A stretch of 64,000 bases of DNA from Flavobacterium sp. AG291 (GTDB lineage: Bacteria > Bacteroidota > Bacteroidia > Flavobacteriales > Flavobacteriaceae). The DNA lies in NCBI RefSeq assembly GCF_003350375.1, contig NZ_QQAR01000011.1, positions 82,011 through 146,010 of the forward strand, in the 5' to 3' direction. Shown here piece after piece: positions 9,067 through 16,856 of this stretch. Each line of letters starts with the position of its first letter. Position 1 is the stretch's first letter. The position numbers and the translations under genes were made by a program. Under the pieces are notes generated by a model, which worked only from the letters and a program-made list of their open reading frames with translations, was not told the DNA's origin and searched no databases.

Positions 9067-9344
9067 ATCCTTTTGTTCCAGTTCTTACCCAGCCATATAT
9101 TCATTTCACCACGGGTTACGCACTTTTCGGGCATATGCTTCTTTATGAGGTTTTCGAGACGGTGAAATGAATCGAGAGAAAAAAGACCCGACATCTGAAA
9201 AAAACGCTTCATGAAATCGAGCATCTGGTAGCCATTGTTCCTGTCGATGATATCATCATCGCACACGGTCTTAAAAATTTTAGCCTTATCGGTGTCCGAC
9301 CACGAATATTCATAGCGCAGGGACGGTTTATCAGATCTGAACAT
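9063..9344 (-). CDS. Hypothetical protein, 93 residues
   Basis: I do not recognise this small, basic, soluble protein. It has no signal peptide or membrane helix and is rich in aromatic and charged residues (start MFRSDKPSLRYEYSW, end GKNWNKRI), and a helical pattern is likely. It starts at ATG 9344 and terminates within the hairpin shared with the bestrophin gene. Codon use looks normal for the region, which supports a real gene, but there is no functional clue from its neighbours. Confidence 0.6.
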   Translation of the reverse strand: MFRSDKPSLRYEYSWSDTDKAKIFKTVCDDDIIDRNNGYQMLDFMKRFFQMSGLFSLDSFHRLENLIKKHMPEKCVTRGEMNIWLGKNWNKRI

Positions 9345-9603
9345 AGGCTTATAAATTAGACGGTTGGGGGCTTAAAAAAAGTCAATATCTCTTTAAGATT
9401 TGACATATGTCTCTAACAATATTAATAAAAAAATCCCTCAGGCGGAGGGATTTAATTAAAAAATATTTTAGGAAAACCCAGCGGGCTTTAATAAGGTTTT
9501 TCAAAAGTACAACATTATTCAACATGCAAACACGGCAAAATGTTAATTAACATGTTAAAAATTAAGAGCTTCACAATAAATATTACAAACCTGAAATGTG
9601 ATT
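9345..9603. other. Intergenic region upstream of fabD with a free-standing hairpin and a perfect palindrome
   Basis: No gene is visible. The segment is very AT-rich. At 9432-9453 the hairpin AAATCCCTC-AGGC-GAGGGATTT has terminator form without an obvious upstream gene on the plus strand, so it may end a short RNA or be a remnant. At 9540-9553 lies the perfect 14-bp palindrome ATGTTAATTAACAT, a candidate operator about 75 bases upstream of the fabD -7 box. Confidence 0.5.
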
Positions 9604-9636
9604 TTGAGACGACCTATAGAAAAAACATTATTTTTG
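9604..9636 (+). promoter_or_regulatory. Candidate promoter for fabD
   Basis: TTG at 9604-9606, a 22-base spacer and TATTTTTG at 9629-9636 match the flavobacterial consensus. The fabD ATG is 37 bases downstream. Confidence 0.65.
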
Positions 9637-9673
9637 CGTGACAAACTAAAAACAGAAACAAATACCTCTCAGT

Positions 9674-10558
9674 ATGAAAGCATACGTATTTCCGGGACAG
9701 GGTGCCCAGTTTACAGGCATGGGAAAAGACCTTTACGAAAAATCTCCCCTTGCAAAAGAACTATTTGAAAAAGCTAACGAAATATTAGGTTTCCGTATAA
9801 CAGACATTATGTTTGAAGGAACAGCCGAAGAACTTAAAGAAACTAAAGTAACACAACCAGCAGTATTCCTTCATTCGGTAATACTTGCTAAAACCCTTGG
9901 TGAAGATTTTAAGCCTGAAATGGTAGCAGGCCACTCCCTTGGAGAATTCTCTGCCCTTGTTGCAGCTGGGGCACTTACTTTTGAAGACGGACTTAGACTG
10001 GTATCGCAGCGTGCTATGGCAATGCAGAAAGCATGTGAGATCACTCCATCTACTATGGCTGCTGTACTTGGCCTTGACGATAAAGTGGTTGAGGATGTAT
10101 GCGCAACTATCGAAGGCGTGGTAGTTCCTGCGAATTACAACTGTCCTGGTCAGCTTGTAATCTCAGGTGAGACCACAGCTGTTGAAGCTGCTTGTGTTGC
10201 TATGAAAGAAGCCGGTGCTAAACGTGCTCTTATCCTGCCTGTAGGTGGTGCTTTCCACTCGCCTATGATGGAGCCTGCTCGCGAAGAGCTTGCGGCTGCT
10301 ATTGAGAAAACAACTTTTAGCGCACCAGTTTGCCCTGTGTACCAAAACGTACCGGCAAGTGCTGTGACTAATCCTGACGAGATAAAACAAAACCTTATCA
10401 TACAGCTTACTGCTCCTGTAAAATGGACGCAGTCAGTTCAGAACATGGTAGCCGATGGCGGTACACTTTTCACAGAAGTTGGACCGGGTAACGTACTACA
10501 GGGGCTTGTGAAAAAAATTGCTCCTGAAGCGCAAACGGCTGCTGCTGTTTTGAGTTAA
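9674..10558 (+). CDS. fabD: Malonyl-CoA:ACP transacylase
   Basis: FabD loads malonyl groups from CoA onto acyl carrier protein for fatty acid synthesis in the cytoplasm. The 294-residue length is close to E. coli FabD (309). The PGQGAQ oxyanion motif is at residues 7-12, the nucleophile S88 is in GHSLGE, and the catalytic histidine H195 is in GGAFHSPMM. The C-terminal GPGNVLQGLVKK is also typical. It is transcribed alone here from its own promoter, not in a fabH-fabG-acpP cluster. A repeat and a bidirectional terminator follow. Confidence 0.96.
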   Translation: MKAYVFPGQGAQFTGMGKDLYEKSPLAKELFEKANEILGFRITDIMFEGTAEELKETKVTQPAVFLHSVILAKTLGEDFKPEMVAGHSLGEFSALVAAGALTFEDGLRLVSQRAMAMQKACEITPSTMAAVLGLDDKVVEDVCATIEGVVVPANYNCPGQLVISGETTAVEAACVAMKEAGAKRALILPVGGAFHSPMMEPAREELAAAIEKTTFSAPVCPVYQNVPASAVTNPDEIKQNLIIQLTAPVKWTQSVQNMVADGGTLFTEVGPGNVLQGLVKKIAPEAQTAAAVLS

Positions 10559-10595
10559 CAGTTTACAGTACTCAGCGTAACGTTTTTGTACTACC

Positions 10596-10689
10596 CGTCA
10601 TCGCGAGCCTGCCTGCCGGCAAAGGCAGGGAGGAACGACGAAGCGATCTAAAGATTGCCGCGCTCCATTGCATTACGCTCGCAATGACC
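10596..10689. repeat. Dispersed intergenic repeat (GTCATTGCGAG...CTCGCAATGAC), copy 1
   Basis: Terminal arms GTCATCGCGAG (10597-10607) and CTCGCAATGAC (10678-10688) are inverted repeats with one mismatch. The interior carries GAACGACGAAGCGATCT and a nested CCTGCCTGCCGGCAAAGGCAGG block. A second copy, in inverted order with the same nested block, lies at 20859-20947, and a short one at 33682-33743. The element lies between genes and has no coding capacity. Confidence 0.8.
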
Positions 10690-10700
10690 AAAATTCATAA

Positions 10701-10734
10701 AAAAATCCCGTTCGCCGAGGCGAACGGGATTTTT
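10701..10734. terminator. Bidirectional terminator between fabD and the GNAT gene
   Basis: The stem AAAAATCCCGTTCGCC pairs perfectly with GGCGAACGGGATTTTT around a short loop. It serves the converging genes and touches the stop codon of the minus-strand gene. Confidence 0.88.
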
Positions 10735-11182
10735 ATTTCACTACCAACTTCATAAGTCCGCGGTTGTGTATAGCATAACCTTTGGACAAGTAGAGTTTTT
10801 GAGCTACGGTATTGTGACCTTCTATCTCGAGGTATATTATCTTAACTGACAATGTCTTTGCCTGTTCGCTGATAAAATCAAGTGCCTGTTTACCAAAACC
10901 AAGTCCACGAGCTACTGATGAAATAAAGAGTTCATCGAGAAAAGCGATTCGGCCTTTGTATTCAAAAGAAAAAACAAAAGTCATGATTACATATCCTACG
11001 GGTTCGTTTTCTTTGAATATTAGCCATCCCCTGCCTAACGTTTCATTTTCAAGAAATTCCTGCATTAGTCCGCGAGAAACATTAACGTCAATAGGATAAT
11101 TATCTATAGCATAGAATTCTTCCATCATGGCAATTACCAACGGAACATCCTGTGCTTCTAAAGGTTTGAATACGGCCTGCAT
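10733..11182 (-). CDS. GNAT-family N-acetyltransferase
   Basis: This 149-residue cytoplasmic acetyltransferase has the GNAT core: strand FLDELFISSVARGLGFG carries the acetyl-CoA pyrophosphate loop (R-x-x-G-x-G/A pattern near residue 92-97). It is followed by helix KQALDFISEQAK and the C-terminal LEIEGHNTVAQKLYLSKGY. Its ATG overlaps the waaA stop codon by one base (TGATG), implying translational coupling. The substrate is unknown; the pairing with waaA is positional and does not prove a lipopolysaccharide role. Confidence 0.85.
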   Translation of the reverse strand: MQAVFKPLEAQDVPLVIAMMEEFYAIDNYPIDVNVSRGLMQEFLENETLGRGWLIFKENEPVGYVIMTFVFSFEYKGRIAFLDELFISSVARGLGFGKQALDFISEQAKTLSVKIIYLEIEGHNTVAQKLYLSKGYAIHNRGLMKLVVK

Positions 11183-12414
11183 CAGTCAATATTCTTAAGG
11201 ATTATATTTACCGCACCTCGGTTCATGCTCACAAATGTTCCTGCAACATGACCGGTTTCATAACGCACATCATCATTATATACCAGTGATGATAGTGCAT
11301 CATTCATCTCTTCTTTATTTTTTACGGCAATACATCCACCCATATTGACCAAAGCAACTGCTTCGGGAAATTTTTGATGATTAGGCCCTATGATTATTGG
11401 CACGCCAAAAGCAGCAGGCTCTAAAATATTATGCAATCCTGCAGTGCCAAATCCTCCTCCAACATAAGCCACATCGGCATAGCTGTAAATTTTAGTCAGT
11501 ATACCTACTGTATTGATGATAAGCACATCATATTCGGCAAGGTTCTTACCCTCCTTTTCTGAGAACAGAACCACTTTGCCTGTTAGGCTGTTTTTAATAT
11601 CATTAATGTGGTCTTCGCCTGTGGTATGTGGCGCAATAATGAATTTAGTGTTTACCGCAGTATTGATAAAATCGACAAACATGGTTTCATCCTTTGGCCA
11701 TGAACTGCCAAATACCACGGTGGTTGTATCATTTTTAAATTTTTCAATAAAAGGAAGTGTATTATCACGCTCCAGTATTTCACTCACCCTGTCATAACGG
11801 GTATCACCGCTAATAGTTACATTATTGAAACCTATACCCTGCAACAGCACTTTTGAACTTTCGTACTGCACAAAAAAATGATTAAAGGTTTTAAGCGCCT
11901 TTCTGTAAAAACCGCCATACCATTTAAAAAACACCTGATCTTTTCTGAAAAAACCTGAGATCAGATACACCTTTGCATCGGTCTTTTTCAACTCGTTCAG
12001 GTAATTGGGCCAGAATTCATATTTGATAAAAAATACTTTCTCCGGCTTAACGATTGAAAGGAACTTTTTAGCATTTGCCAAAGTATCCATAGGCAGGTAG
12101 ACAATTACATCGGCAGTAGTGGCATTTTTCCGTACTTCGTAGCCCGATGGCGAAAAGAAAGTAAGCACAATTTTATGACCGGGATGCATGGCTCTTACCT
12201 TTTCCATCACCGGAAGCCCCTGCTCATACTCTCCCAACGATGCCGCATGGAACCAGATTGTTTTATCTCCCTGCTGAATTTTTTCCTGAAGTGTACTAAA
12301 AACAGTCTTTCTTCCGTTTACGAAGAGTCTGATTTTAGGGATGAAAAAAGCCACAAGACTCAGCACCCATTTAGCGATTATAATAAGCACATTATATAGA
12401 AAAAACATAGGCAT
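11182..12414 (-). CDS. waaA: 3-deoxy-D-manno-octulosonic acid (Kdo) transferase
   Basis: WaaA transfers Kdo from CMP-Kdo to lipid A precursor at the inner membrane, a GT-B glycosyltransferase of family GT30. The protein is 410 residues, close to the family norm of ~420. A membrane-anchoring hydrophobic N-terminus (about 3-25) is followed by FHAASLGEYEQ, which holds the catalytic glutamate. The second half contains DVAYVGGGFG and the ILEPAAFGVPIIIGP nucleotide-binding region. A GNAT gene is coupled downstream, and a DegT aminotransferase is divergent upstream. M3 is an alternative start. Confidence 0.93.
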   Translation of the reverse strand: MPMFFLYNVLIIIAKWVLSLVAFFIPKIRLFVNGRKTVFSTLQEKIQQGDKTIWFHAASLGEYEQGLPVMEKVRAMHPGHKIVLTFFSPSGYEVRKNATTADVIVYLPMDTLANAKKFLSIVKPEKVFFIKYEFWPNYLNELKKTDAKVYLISGFFRKDQVFFKWYGGFYRKALKTFNHFFVQYESSKVLLQGIGFNNVTISGDTRYDRVSEILERDNTLPFIEKFKNDTTTVVFGSSWPKDETMFVDFINTAVNTKFIIAPHTTGEDHINDIKNSLTGKVVLFSEKEGKNLAEYDVLIINTVGILTKIYSYADVAYVGGGFGTAGLHNILEPAAFGVPIIIGPNHQKFPEAVALVNMGGCIAVKNKEEMNDALSSLVYNDDVRYETGHVAGTFVSMNRGAVNIILKNID

Positions 12415-12454
12415 AAAATTGAGGTGCTAAATTACATACTTTATGCTATTTTCA

Positions 12455-12485
12455 TTGGCAGGCAGTCATTAAATTAGTAGTTTTG
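12455..12485 (+). promoter_or_regulatory. Candidate promoter for the DegT-galE operon
   Basis: TTG at 12455-12457, a 20-base spacer and TAGTTTTG at 12478-12485 match the flavobacterial consensus. The ATG lies 22 bases downstream, and the divergent waaA start is at 12414. Confidence 0.6.
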
Positions 12486-12507
12486 CGCTGATTAATAATT
12501 TCACATC

Positions 12508-13638
12508 ATGAAAAAAATCCAAATGGTTGACCTGAAAAGTCAGTACGACCAGATTAAAGATACTGTAAATGCTTCTATACAGGAAGTTTTAGATACTACA
12601 TCATATATAAACGGCCCACAAGTTCATAGTTTCCAAAAAAATCTTGAGACTTATCTTGATGTTAAACACGTAATACCATGTGCCAATGGTACCGATGCCC
12701 TTCAGATCATCATGATGGGTATGGGACTTCAGCCGGGCGACGAGGTAATTACTGCCGATTTTACCTTTGCCGCTACTGTTGAAGTTATTGCCCTGCTGCA
12801 ACTTACACCGGTACTTGTAGATGTTGAGCCGGATACTTTCAACATTTCTGTAGAGGCTATCAAAAAAGCGATCACACCAAAAACGAAAGCTATCGTTCCG
12901 GTACACCTTTTTGGCCAGGCAGCCAATATGGAAGAAATTATGACCCTTGCTACTGAGCATAATCTTTATGTAATTGAAGACAACGCTCAGGGAATAGGTG
13001 CCAACTATAAATATGCCGATGGCTCTAAGAAAAAAACAGGTGTTATAGGTCATGCCGCTTCAACATCGTTCTTCCCATCTAAAAACCTTGGCTGTTATGG
13101 CGATGGTGGTGCTATATTCACAAATGATGATGCGCTTGCCCATACGCTAAGAGGAATTGTTAATCACGGTATGTATGTGCGTTACCACCACGATGTTGTA
13201 GGTGTTAACTCAAGACTTGACAGCATTCAGGCTGCGGTGCTTAATGCTAAGCTCCCTTTACTTGACGGTTATAATGTAAAAAGACAGGAAGCCGCTGCAA
13301 AATACAGTGCTGCTCTTGCCAATCATACAAATATTATTACTCCTGTAATCACAGGAGAACAGGACAGCCATGTATTTCATCAATATACACTGCGCATTAT
13401 CAATGCTGACAGGGATGGACTAATGCAACACCTTCTTGACAAAGGTATTCCGTGTGCCATATACTACCCTATTCCGCTTCACAGCCAAAAGGCATATGCG
13501 GATAGCCGTTATAACGAATCGGATTTCCCGGTAACTAATCAACTTGTAAAAGAAGTAATATCGTTGCCAATGCATACTGAGCTTGATGATGAACAGATAA
13601 AATTCATTACGGATAGTGTAATTGAGTTTTTAAGCTAA
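12508..13638 (+). CDS. DegT/DnrJ/EryC1/StrS-family sugar aminotransferase
   Basis: This 376-residue PLP enzyme probably aminates a nucleotide-linked keto sugar used in surface glycans. The start MKKIQMVDLKSQYDQIK is typical. Further motifs are PCANGTDALQI near residue 57-67, PVHLFGQAANM, DNAQ and the Schiff-base lysine K192 in STSFFPSKNLGCYGDGGA. The ending with NHGMYVRYHHDVVGVNSRLD also fits the WbpE/PseC/FdtB group. The next gene starts within its stop codon (TAATG), and galE follows. That context supports polysaccharide or glycoprotein sugar synthesis; the exact sugar is not determined. Confidence 0.92.
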   Translation: MKKIQMVDLKSQYDQIKDTVNASIQEVLDTTSYINGPQVHSFQKNLETYLDVKHVIPCANGTDALQIIMMGMGLQPGDEVITADFTFAATVEVIALLQLTPVLVDVEPDTFNISVEAIKKAITPKTKAIVPVHLFGQAANMEEIMTLATEHNLYVIEDNAQGIGANYKYADGSKKKTGVIGHAASTSFFPSKNLGCYGDGGAIFTNDDALAHTLRGIVNHGMYVRYHHDVVGVNSRLDSIQAAVLNAKLPLLDGYNVKRQEAAAKYSAALANHTNIITPVITGEQDSHVFHQYTLRIINADRDGLMQHLLDKGIPCAIYYPIPLHSQKAYADSRYNESDFPVTNQLVKEVISLPMHTELDDEQIKFITDSVIEFLS

Positions 13639-14069
13639 TGGAAATGACCAAAAAGAAAGCGTGGGGTCCCATAATAGGGATTGCTATAGGAGTTGGCGTG
13701 ATGACAGGGATAAGCAATGTAAACAGGACAAGTCCTTACAAAGAGCTTTCAAAATTTTCAAAAGAAATCAATGCAAAAGGGGCTGTAACAATTGATCCGG
13801 ATACGAGGATGGACAGCACATCTGTAGCTGAAGATCCGCTTATGGTTGTTTATCACTATACGGTTGTAACTGTTGATAAAGACTCTGTTACCATTGACGA
13901 AAAAGAGGCTAAAGAGGTATTGATAAAGCAAACGCAGGAAAACCTTGATAATAGCCCGGACATGGAAACGTTTAGAAAACATGATGTTTCTATGAAATAT
14001 GATTACAAGGATAAAAAAGGCAGACATTTGTTTGACTTTACCATAAAACCAGCAAAAAACATCCAGTAA
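13638..14069 (+). CDS. Hypothetical membrane-anchored protein coupled to the sugar aminotransferase gene
   Basis: This 143-residue protein is not one I recognise. A single hydrophobic helix, GPIIGIAIGVGVMTGI, lies near residues 10-25. The rest is a charged, probably extracytoplasmic domain with alternating strand-like segments (VVYHYTVVTVDKDSVTI, then DVSMKYDYKDKKGRHLFDF). Its ATG shares a base with the preceding stop codon, so translation is coupled; galE follows two bases after its stop. Despite sitting inside a sugar-nucleotide operon it has no enzyme motif. Confidence 0.7.
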   Translation: MEMTKKKAWGPIIGIAIGVGVMTGISNVNRTSPYKELSKFSKEINAKGAVTIDPDTRMDSTSVAEDPLMVVYHYTVVTVDKDSVTIDEKEAKEVLIKQTQENLDNSPDMETFRKHDVSMKYDYKDKKGRHLFDFTIKPAKNIQ

Positions 14070-14071
14070 AT

Positions 14072-15085
14072 ATGAAAATTCTTGTAACCGGCGGACTAGG
14101 CTTTATAGGTTCGCATACTGTAGTAGAACTTCAGAACGAAGGTTTTGATGTGGTTGTAATTGACGACCTGTCTAATTCTTCTATCGAGGTACTTGACGGT
14201 ATACAGGCCATTACCGGCAAAAAACCGGATTTTGAACAAACAGACCTTCGCGATAAGGCTGCTGTACAAAGCTTCTTTGCAAAATACAGCGATGTATCAG
14301 GCATAATTCACTTTGCAGCTTCTAAGGCTGTAGGCGAAAGTGTAGAAAACCCATTATTGTATTATGAAAACAATATTGGTGCACTGGTATACCTTTTACA
14401 GGGATTACAGGCAAAACCTGAATCGCATTTTATCTTTAGCTCATCATGTACAGTTTACGGACAGGCAGAAAAAATGCCTATTACCGAAAACGCTCCTATA
14501 CAAACTGCAATGTCTCCTTATGGAAATACAAAACAAATAGGTGAAGAGATCATTCAGGACGTTGCAAAAGTAAGTGGCATCAATTCAATATTGTTACGTT
14601 ACTTTAACCCTATCGGAGCCCATGAGTCTGCTAACATTGGCGAATTACCTAAAGGAACTCCGCAAAACCTTGTTCCGTTCATTACGCAAACTGCTATTGG
14701 ACTAAGACAACAGCTATCGGTTTTTGGGTCTGACTACCCAACGCCGGATGGCACCTGCATTCGTGATTACATTCACGTGGTAGATCTTGCCAAAGCACAC
14801 GTTACTGCGCTTAAGCGATTAGTGAACAAAGCGAACGCTGATAAAGTTGAAATCTTTAACCTTGGAACAGGTAAAGGAAGTTCGGTTCTTGAAGTTATCA
14901 ATGCGTTTGAAAAAGTAAGTGGACAAAAACTGAATTACAAAATTGTAGATAAACGCCCGGGCGACATAACAGAAGCCTATGCAGATACTGATAAAGCAAA
15001 TAATGTTCTAGGCTGGAAAGCCGAACTTTCCCTTGATGAAGCTTTGGCATCAGCATGGAAATGGGAACAGAAAATAAGAAAGTAG
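14072..15085 (+). CDS. galE: UDP-glucose 4-epimerase
   Basis: GalE interconverts UDP-glucose and UDP-galactose (and possibly the N-acetyl forms) using tightly bound NAD. The 337 residues match E. coli GalE (338). The NAD-binding GGLGFIGSHT is at residues 7-16, the active-site serine is in IFSSSCTVYG (121-130), and the catalytic pair is Y150 and K154 in SPYGNTK. PDGTCIRDYIHVVDLA near residue 230 is the epimerase substrate motif. It is the last gene of the aminotransferase operon and ends before a strong bidirectional hairpin. Confidence 0.95.
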   Translation: MKILVTGGLGFIGSHTVVELQNEGFDVVVIDDLSNSSIEVLDGIQAITGKKPDFEQTDLRDKAAVQSFFAKYSDVSGIIHFAASKAVGESVENPLLYYENNIGALVYLLQGLQAKPESHFIFSSSCTVYGQAEKMPITENAPIQTAMSPYGNTKQIGEEIIQDVAKVSGINSILLRYFNPIGAHESANIGELPKGTPQNLVPFITQTAIGLRQQLSVFGSDYPTPDGTCIRDYIHVVDLAKAHVTALKRLVNKANADKVEIFNLGTGKGSSVLEVINAFEKVSGQKLNYKIVDKRPGDITEAYADTDKANNVLGWKAELSLDEALASAWKWEQKIRK

Positions 15086-15128
15086 GCAGTCGCAGTATTC
15101 AGTATACAGACAATCACACTATAATTTA

Positions 15129-15163
15129 AAAAATCCGAAGCTAATGCTTCGGATTTTTGTTTA
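15129..15163. terminator. Bidirectional terminator between galE and a GNAT gene
   Basis: The perfect stem AAAAATCCGAAGC/GCTTCGGATTTTT with loop TAAT is flanked by A and T tracts and lies between convergent genes. Confidence 0.88.
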
Positions 15164-15646
15164 TAATTCTTTCTTCATTTTATAGTTGATGAGTATAACA
15201 TCACCTCTCTGGTTTTGCTGTTCTGTCACAACCACATAACCCTTCTTCTCAAAAAACGGGCGAGCCGTTTTACTGATATCCGATGTTATTACCGTTGCTT
15301 TTTGCCGTAAGGCTTCCGCCTCTAATGCTCTCAAAAGCAAATCAGCAATCCCCTGTCTTTGATAATCTTTATGAACGTACATAAAATCAAGATAATTTCC
15401 GTCAAGCAACGATCCGAAACCTACAATGACATCATGCTTTATTGCAAGCAAAACATATTGCAGTCTGATAAGATTCTCCCATCGTTCTGTTTTTTCAGAT
15501 GACGAAGCCCATTGCTTTCGTTGTTCATCATCATATTCATTGGCACAAACATACTGTATGGTTTCCCTGAAGAGTTCTTTCATCTCGGGGAGGTCGCTTA
15601 ATGATGCCCGACGTATTATGACTTTATCTTTGCTCATATCAAACAA
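15161..15646 (-). CDS. GNAT-family N-acetyltransferase
   Basis: This 161-residue acetyltransferase contains the GNAT motif A strand-loop-helix, FMYVHKDYQRQGIADLLLRAL (about 88-108, with the Q-R-x-G-I-A acetyl-CoA loop). It also has the C-terminal RPFFEKKGYVVV that is nearly universal in the family. M4 is an alternative start giving MSKDK. It is nine bases downstream of the AhpD-like gene on the same strand and probably co-transcribed with it. The substrate is unknown. Confidence 0.87.
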   Translation of the reverse strand: MFDMSKDKVIIRRASLSDLPEMKELFRETIQYVCANEYDDEQRKQWASSSEKTERWENLIRLQYVLLAIKHDVIVGFGSLLDGNYLDFMYVHKDYQRQGIADLLLRALEAEALRQKATVITSDISKTARPFFEKKGYVVVTEQQNQRGDVILINYKMKKEL

Positions 15647-15655
15647 ATATAGACA

Positions 15656-16090
15656 TTATTCAGGCTGCATACCCGTAGTAATGGCAATACGGTTCCAGCC
15701 ATTGATCGCAATGATTGCCATAATAACCTGAGCAACATATTTTTCGCCCAACAGCGTTACGGCATCACTATACGTTTTATCCGAAACATGGTTTGATATT
15801 TGGGTAACCTCTTCGGTAAGCGCAAGTATAGCCTGCTCTTCTTTAGTGAAGAAAGGAGTATCCCTCCATGCACTAAGGGTAAAGATGCGTTGTTGGGTTT
15901 CACCATATTTAAGAGCATCTTTAGTATGCATATCCAGACAGAAAGCACAACCATTAATTTGTGATGCTCTTATTTTAATAAGCTCTTTATGGGTTTTAGT
16001 AAGCTCAGTAGCTGCAAGGTATTTTTCAAATGCAAGCATTGTGTTATATCCTTCAGTTTCAACTTTAAAAAAGTTCATTCTATTTTCCAT
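15656..16090 (-). CDS. Carboxymuconolactone decarboxylase / AhpD-like peroxidase-family protein
   Basis: This 144-residue protein is started at the ATG ending at 16090 (MENRMNFF), because the upstream in-frame codons overlap a likely operator. The helix bundle carries the AhpD-type redox motif NGCAFCLDMH, with C48, C51 and H55, which in AhpD relatives acts in peroxide or disulfide reduction. The sequence GYNTMLAFEKYLAATELTKTHKELIKIRAS is typical of the family. It sits between a Crp/Fnr regulator gene 104 bases upstream and a GNAT gene downstream, suggesting a small regulated stress operon. True CMD activity is unlikely, as no aromatic pathway genes are nearby. Confidence 0.88.
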   Translation of the reverse strand: MENRMNFFKVETEGYNTMLAFEKYLAATELTKTHKELIKIRASQINGCAFCLDMHTKDALKYGETQQRIFTLSAWRDTPFFTKEEQAILALTEEVTQISNHVSDKTYSDAVTLLGEKYVAQVIMAIIAINGWNRIAITTGMQPE

Positions 16091-16117
16091 GACTTTAAAA
16101 ATTAAATTTGTTATTTG

Positions 16118-16134
16118 ATTTGTACATGACAAAT
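16118..16134. promoter_or_regulatory. Candidate operator for the adjacent Crp/Fnr regulator
   Basis: A 17-base inverted repeat, ATTTGT-ACATG-ACAAAT, with 6-bp perfect arms lies 28 bases before the AhpD-like ATG and downstream of the Crp/Fnr gene. Its size and dyad fit a Crp/Fnr-type dimer site, though the half-site differs from E. coli TGTGA or TTGAT. The assignment is inferred from position. Confidence 0.4.
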
Positions 16135-16194
16135 TTCCGTCAATGCCTCCTCAAAAAACTTAATCATGGTTAAGAAATGAAATTTAGTCAAAAT

Positions 16195-16773
16195 TTATTT
16201 TTTCGCCCTCACCTTACTTAAAAACTCAGGAGTAATCCCTAAAAAGGAAGCCAGCATATATTGTGGCACACGCTGAACAAATTCCGGATAACGTTCCACC
16301 ATCATCCTGTATTGTTCCTCCCCTCCCAAATTGAATATATAATGAATGCGATTAAGCTGGGCTGCATAGGCTTTCTCCAAAACGATCCTGAAATATTTCT
16401 CCAATTGTGGCAATTTTTCAAAAAGCTCGTCCTGTGCCTTTCTGCTAATTGCTATTACATTAGTTTTTTCTATTGCCTGTATGTAAAAATTTGACGGCTG
16501 ATTACTTTTAAAACTGAAATAATCGGTCATCCACCAGTTCTCAACAGCAAACTGTATAACCTGTTCGGTTCCTTTATCTGTCGTAAGATACATCCTCAGG
16601 CAACCGTCGGCTACAAAGTAATTCTCATTGCAAATCTGGCCGGCTTCCAGCAAATGCTCTTTCTTTTTAAGTTCCCTAAGCTCAAGAGAAGCCAACAGCA
16701 ATTCCGTCTCCTCGCGAGTGAGGCTTACATGTTTTTTTATATGTGTAACAATTGAATCAAACATACTACTCAT
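16195..16773 (-). CDS. Crp/Fnr-family transcriptional regulator
   Basis: This 192-residue regulator has an N-terminal cyclic-nucleotide-binding-like beta barrel (about 20-110) and a C-terminal HTH, RVPQYMLASFLGITPEFLSKVR, at its extreme end. The barrel contains EHLLEAGQICNENYFVADGCLRMY, a Bacteroidetes-type effector pocket without the canonical cAMP-binding R-x-A-x2 set. No cysteine cluster for an iron-sulfur sensor is present, so it is not an oxygen-sensing Fnr. It lies upstream of, and in the same direction as, the AhpD-like and GNAT genes, which are its likely targets. M4 is a possible alternative start. Confidence 0.9.
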   Translation of the reverse strand: MSSMFDSIVTHIKKHVSLTREETELLLASLELRELKKKEHLLEAGQICNENYFVADGCLRMYLTTDKGTEQVIQFAVENWWMTDYFSFKSNQPSNFYIQAIEKTNVIAISRKAQDELFEKLPQLEKYFRIVLEKAYAAQLNRIHYIFNLGGEEQYRMMVERYPEFVQRVPQYMLASFLGITPEFLSKVRAKK

Positions 16774-16856
16774 TATTAAACAGCTGAAAGATACAAATTA
16801 TAGCTTTTTATAAATAATGTGTACCTTGCACACCGCTAAAACAATTAAACCCAAAT

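Noticed and set aside
12601..13053. Minus-strand open frame within the DegT aminotransferase gene
   Set aside because: The plus strand encodes an intact PLP enzyme with all motifs, so the antisense frame is a by-product of codon bias.
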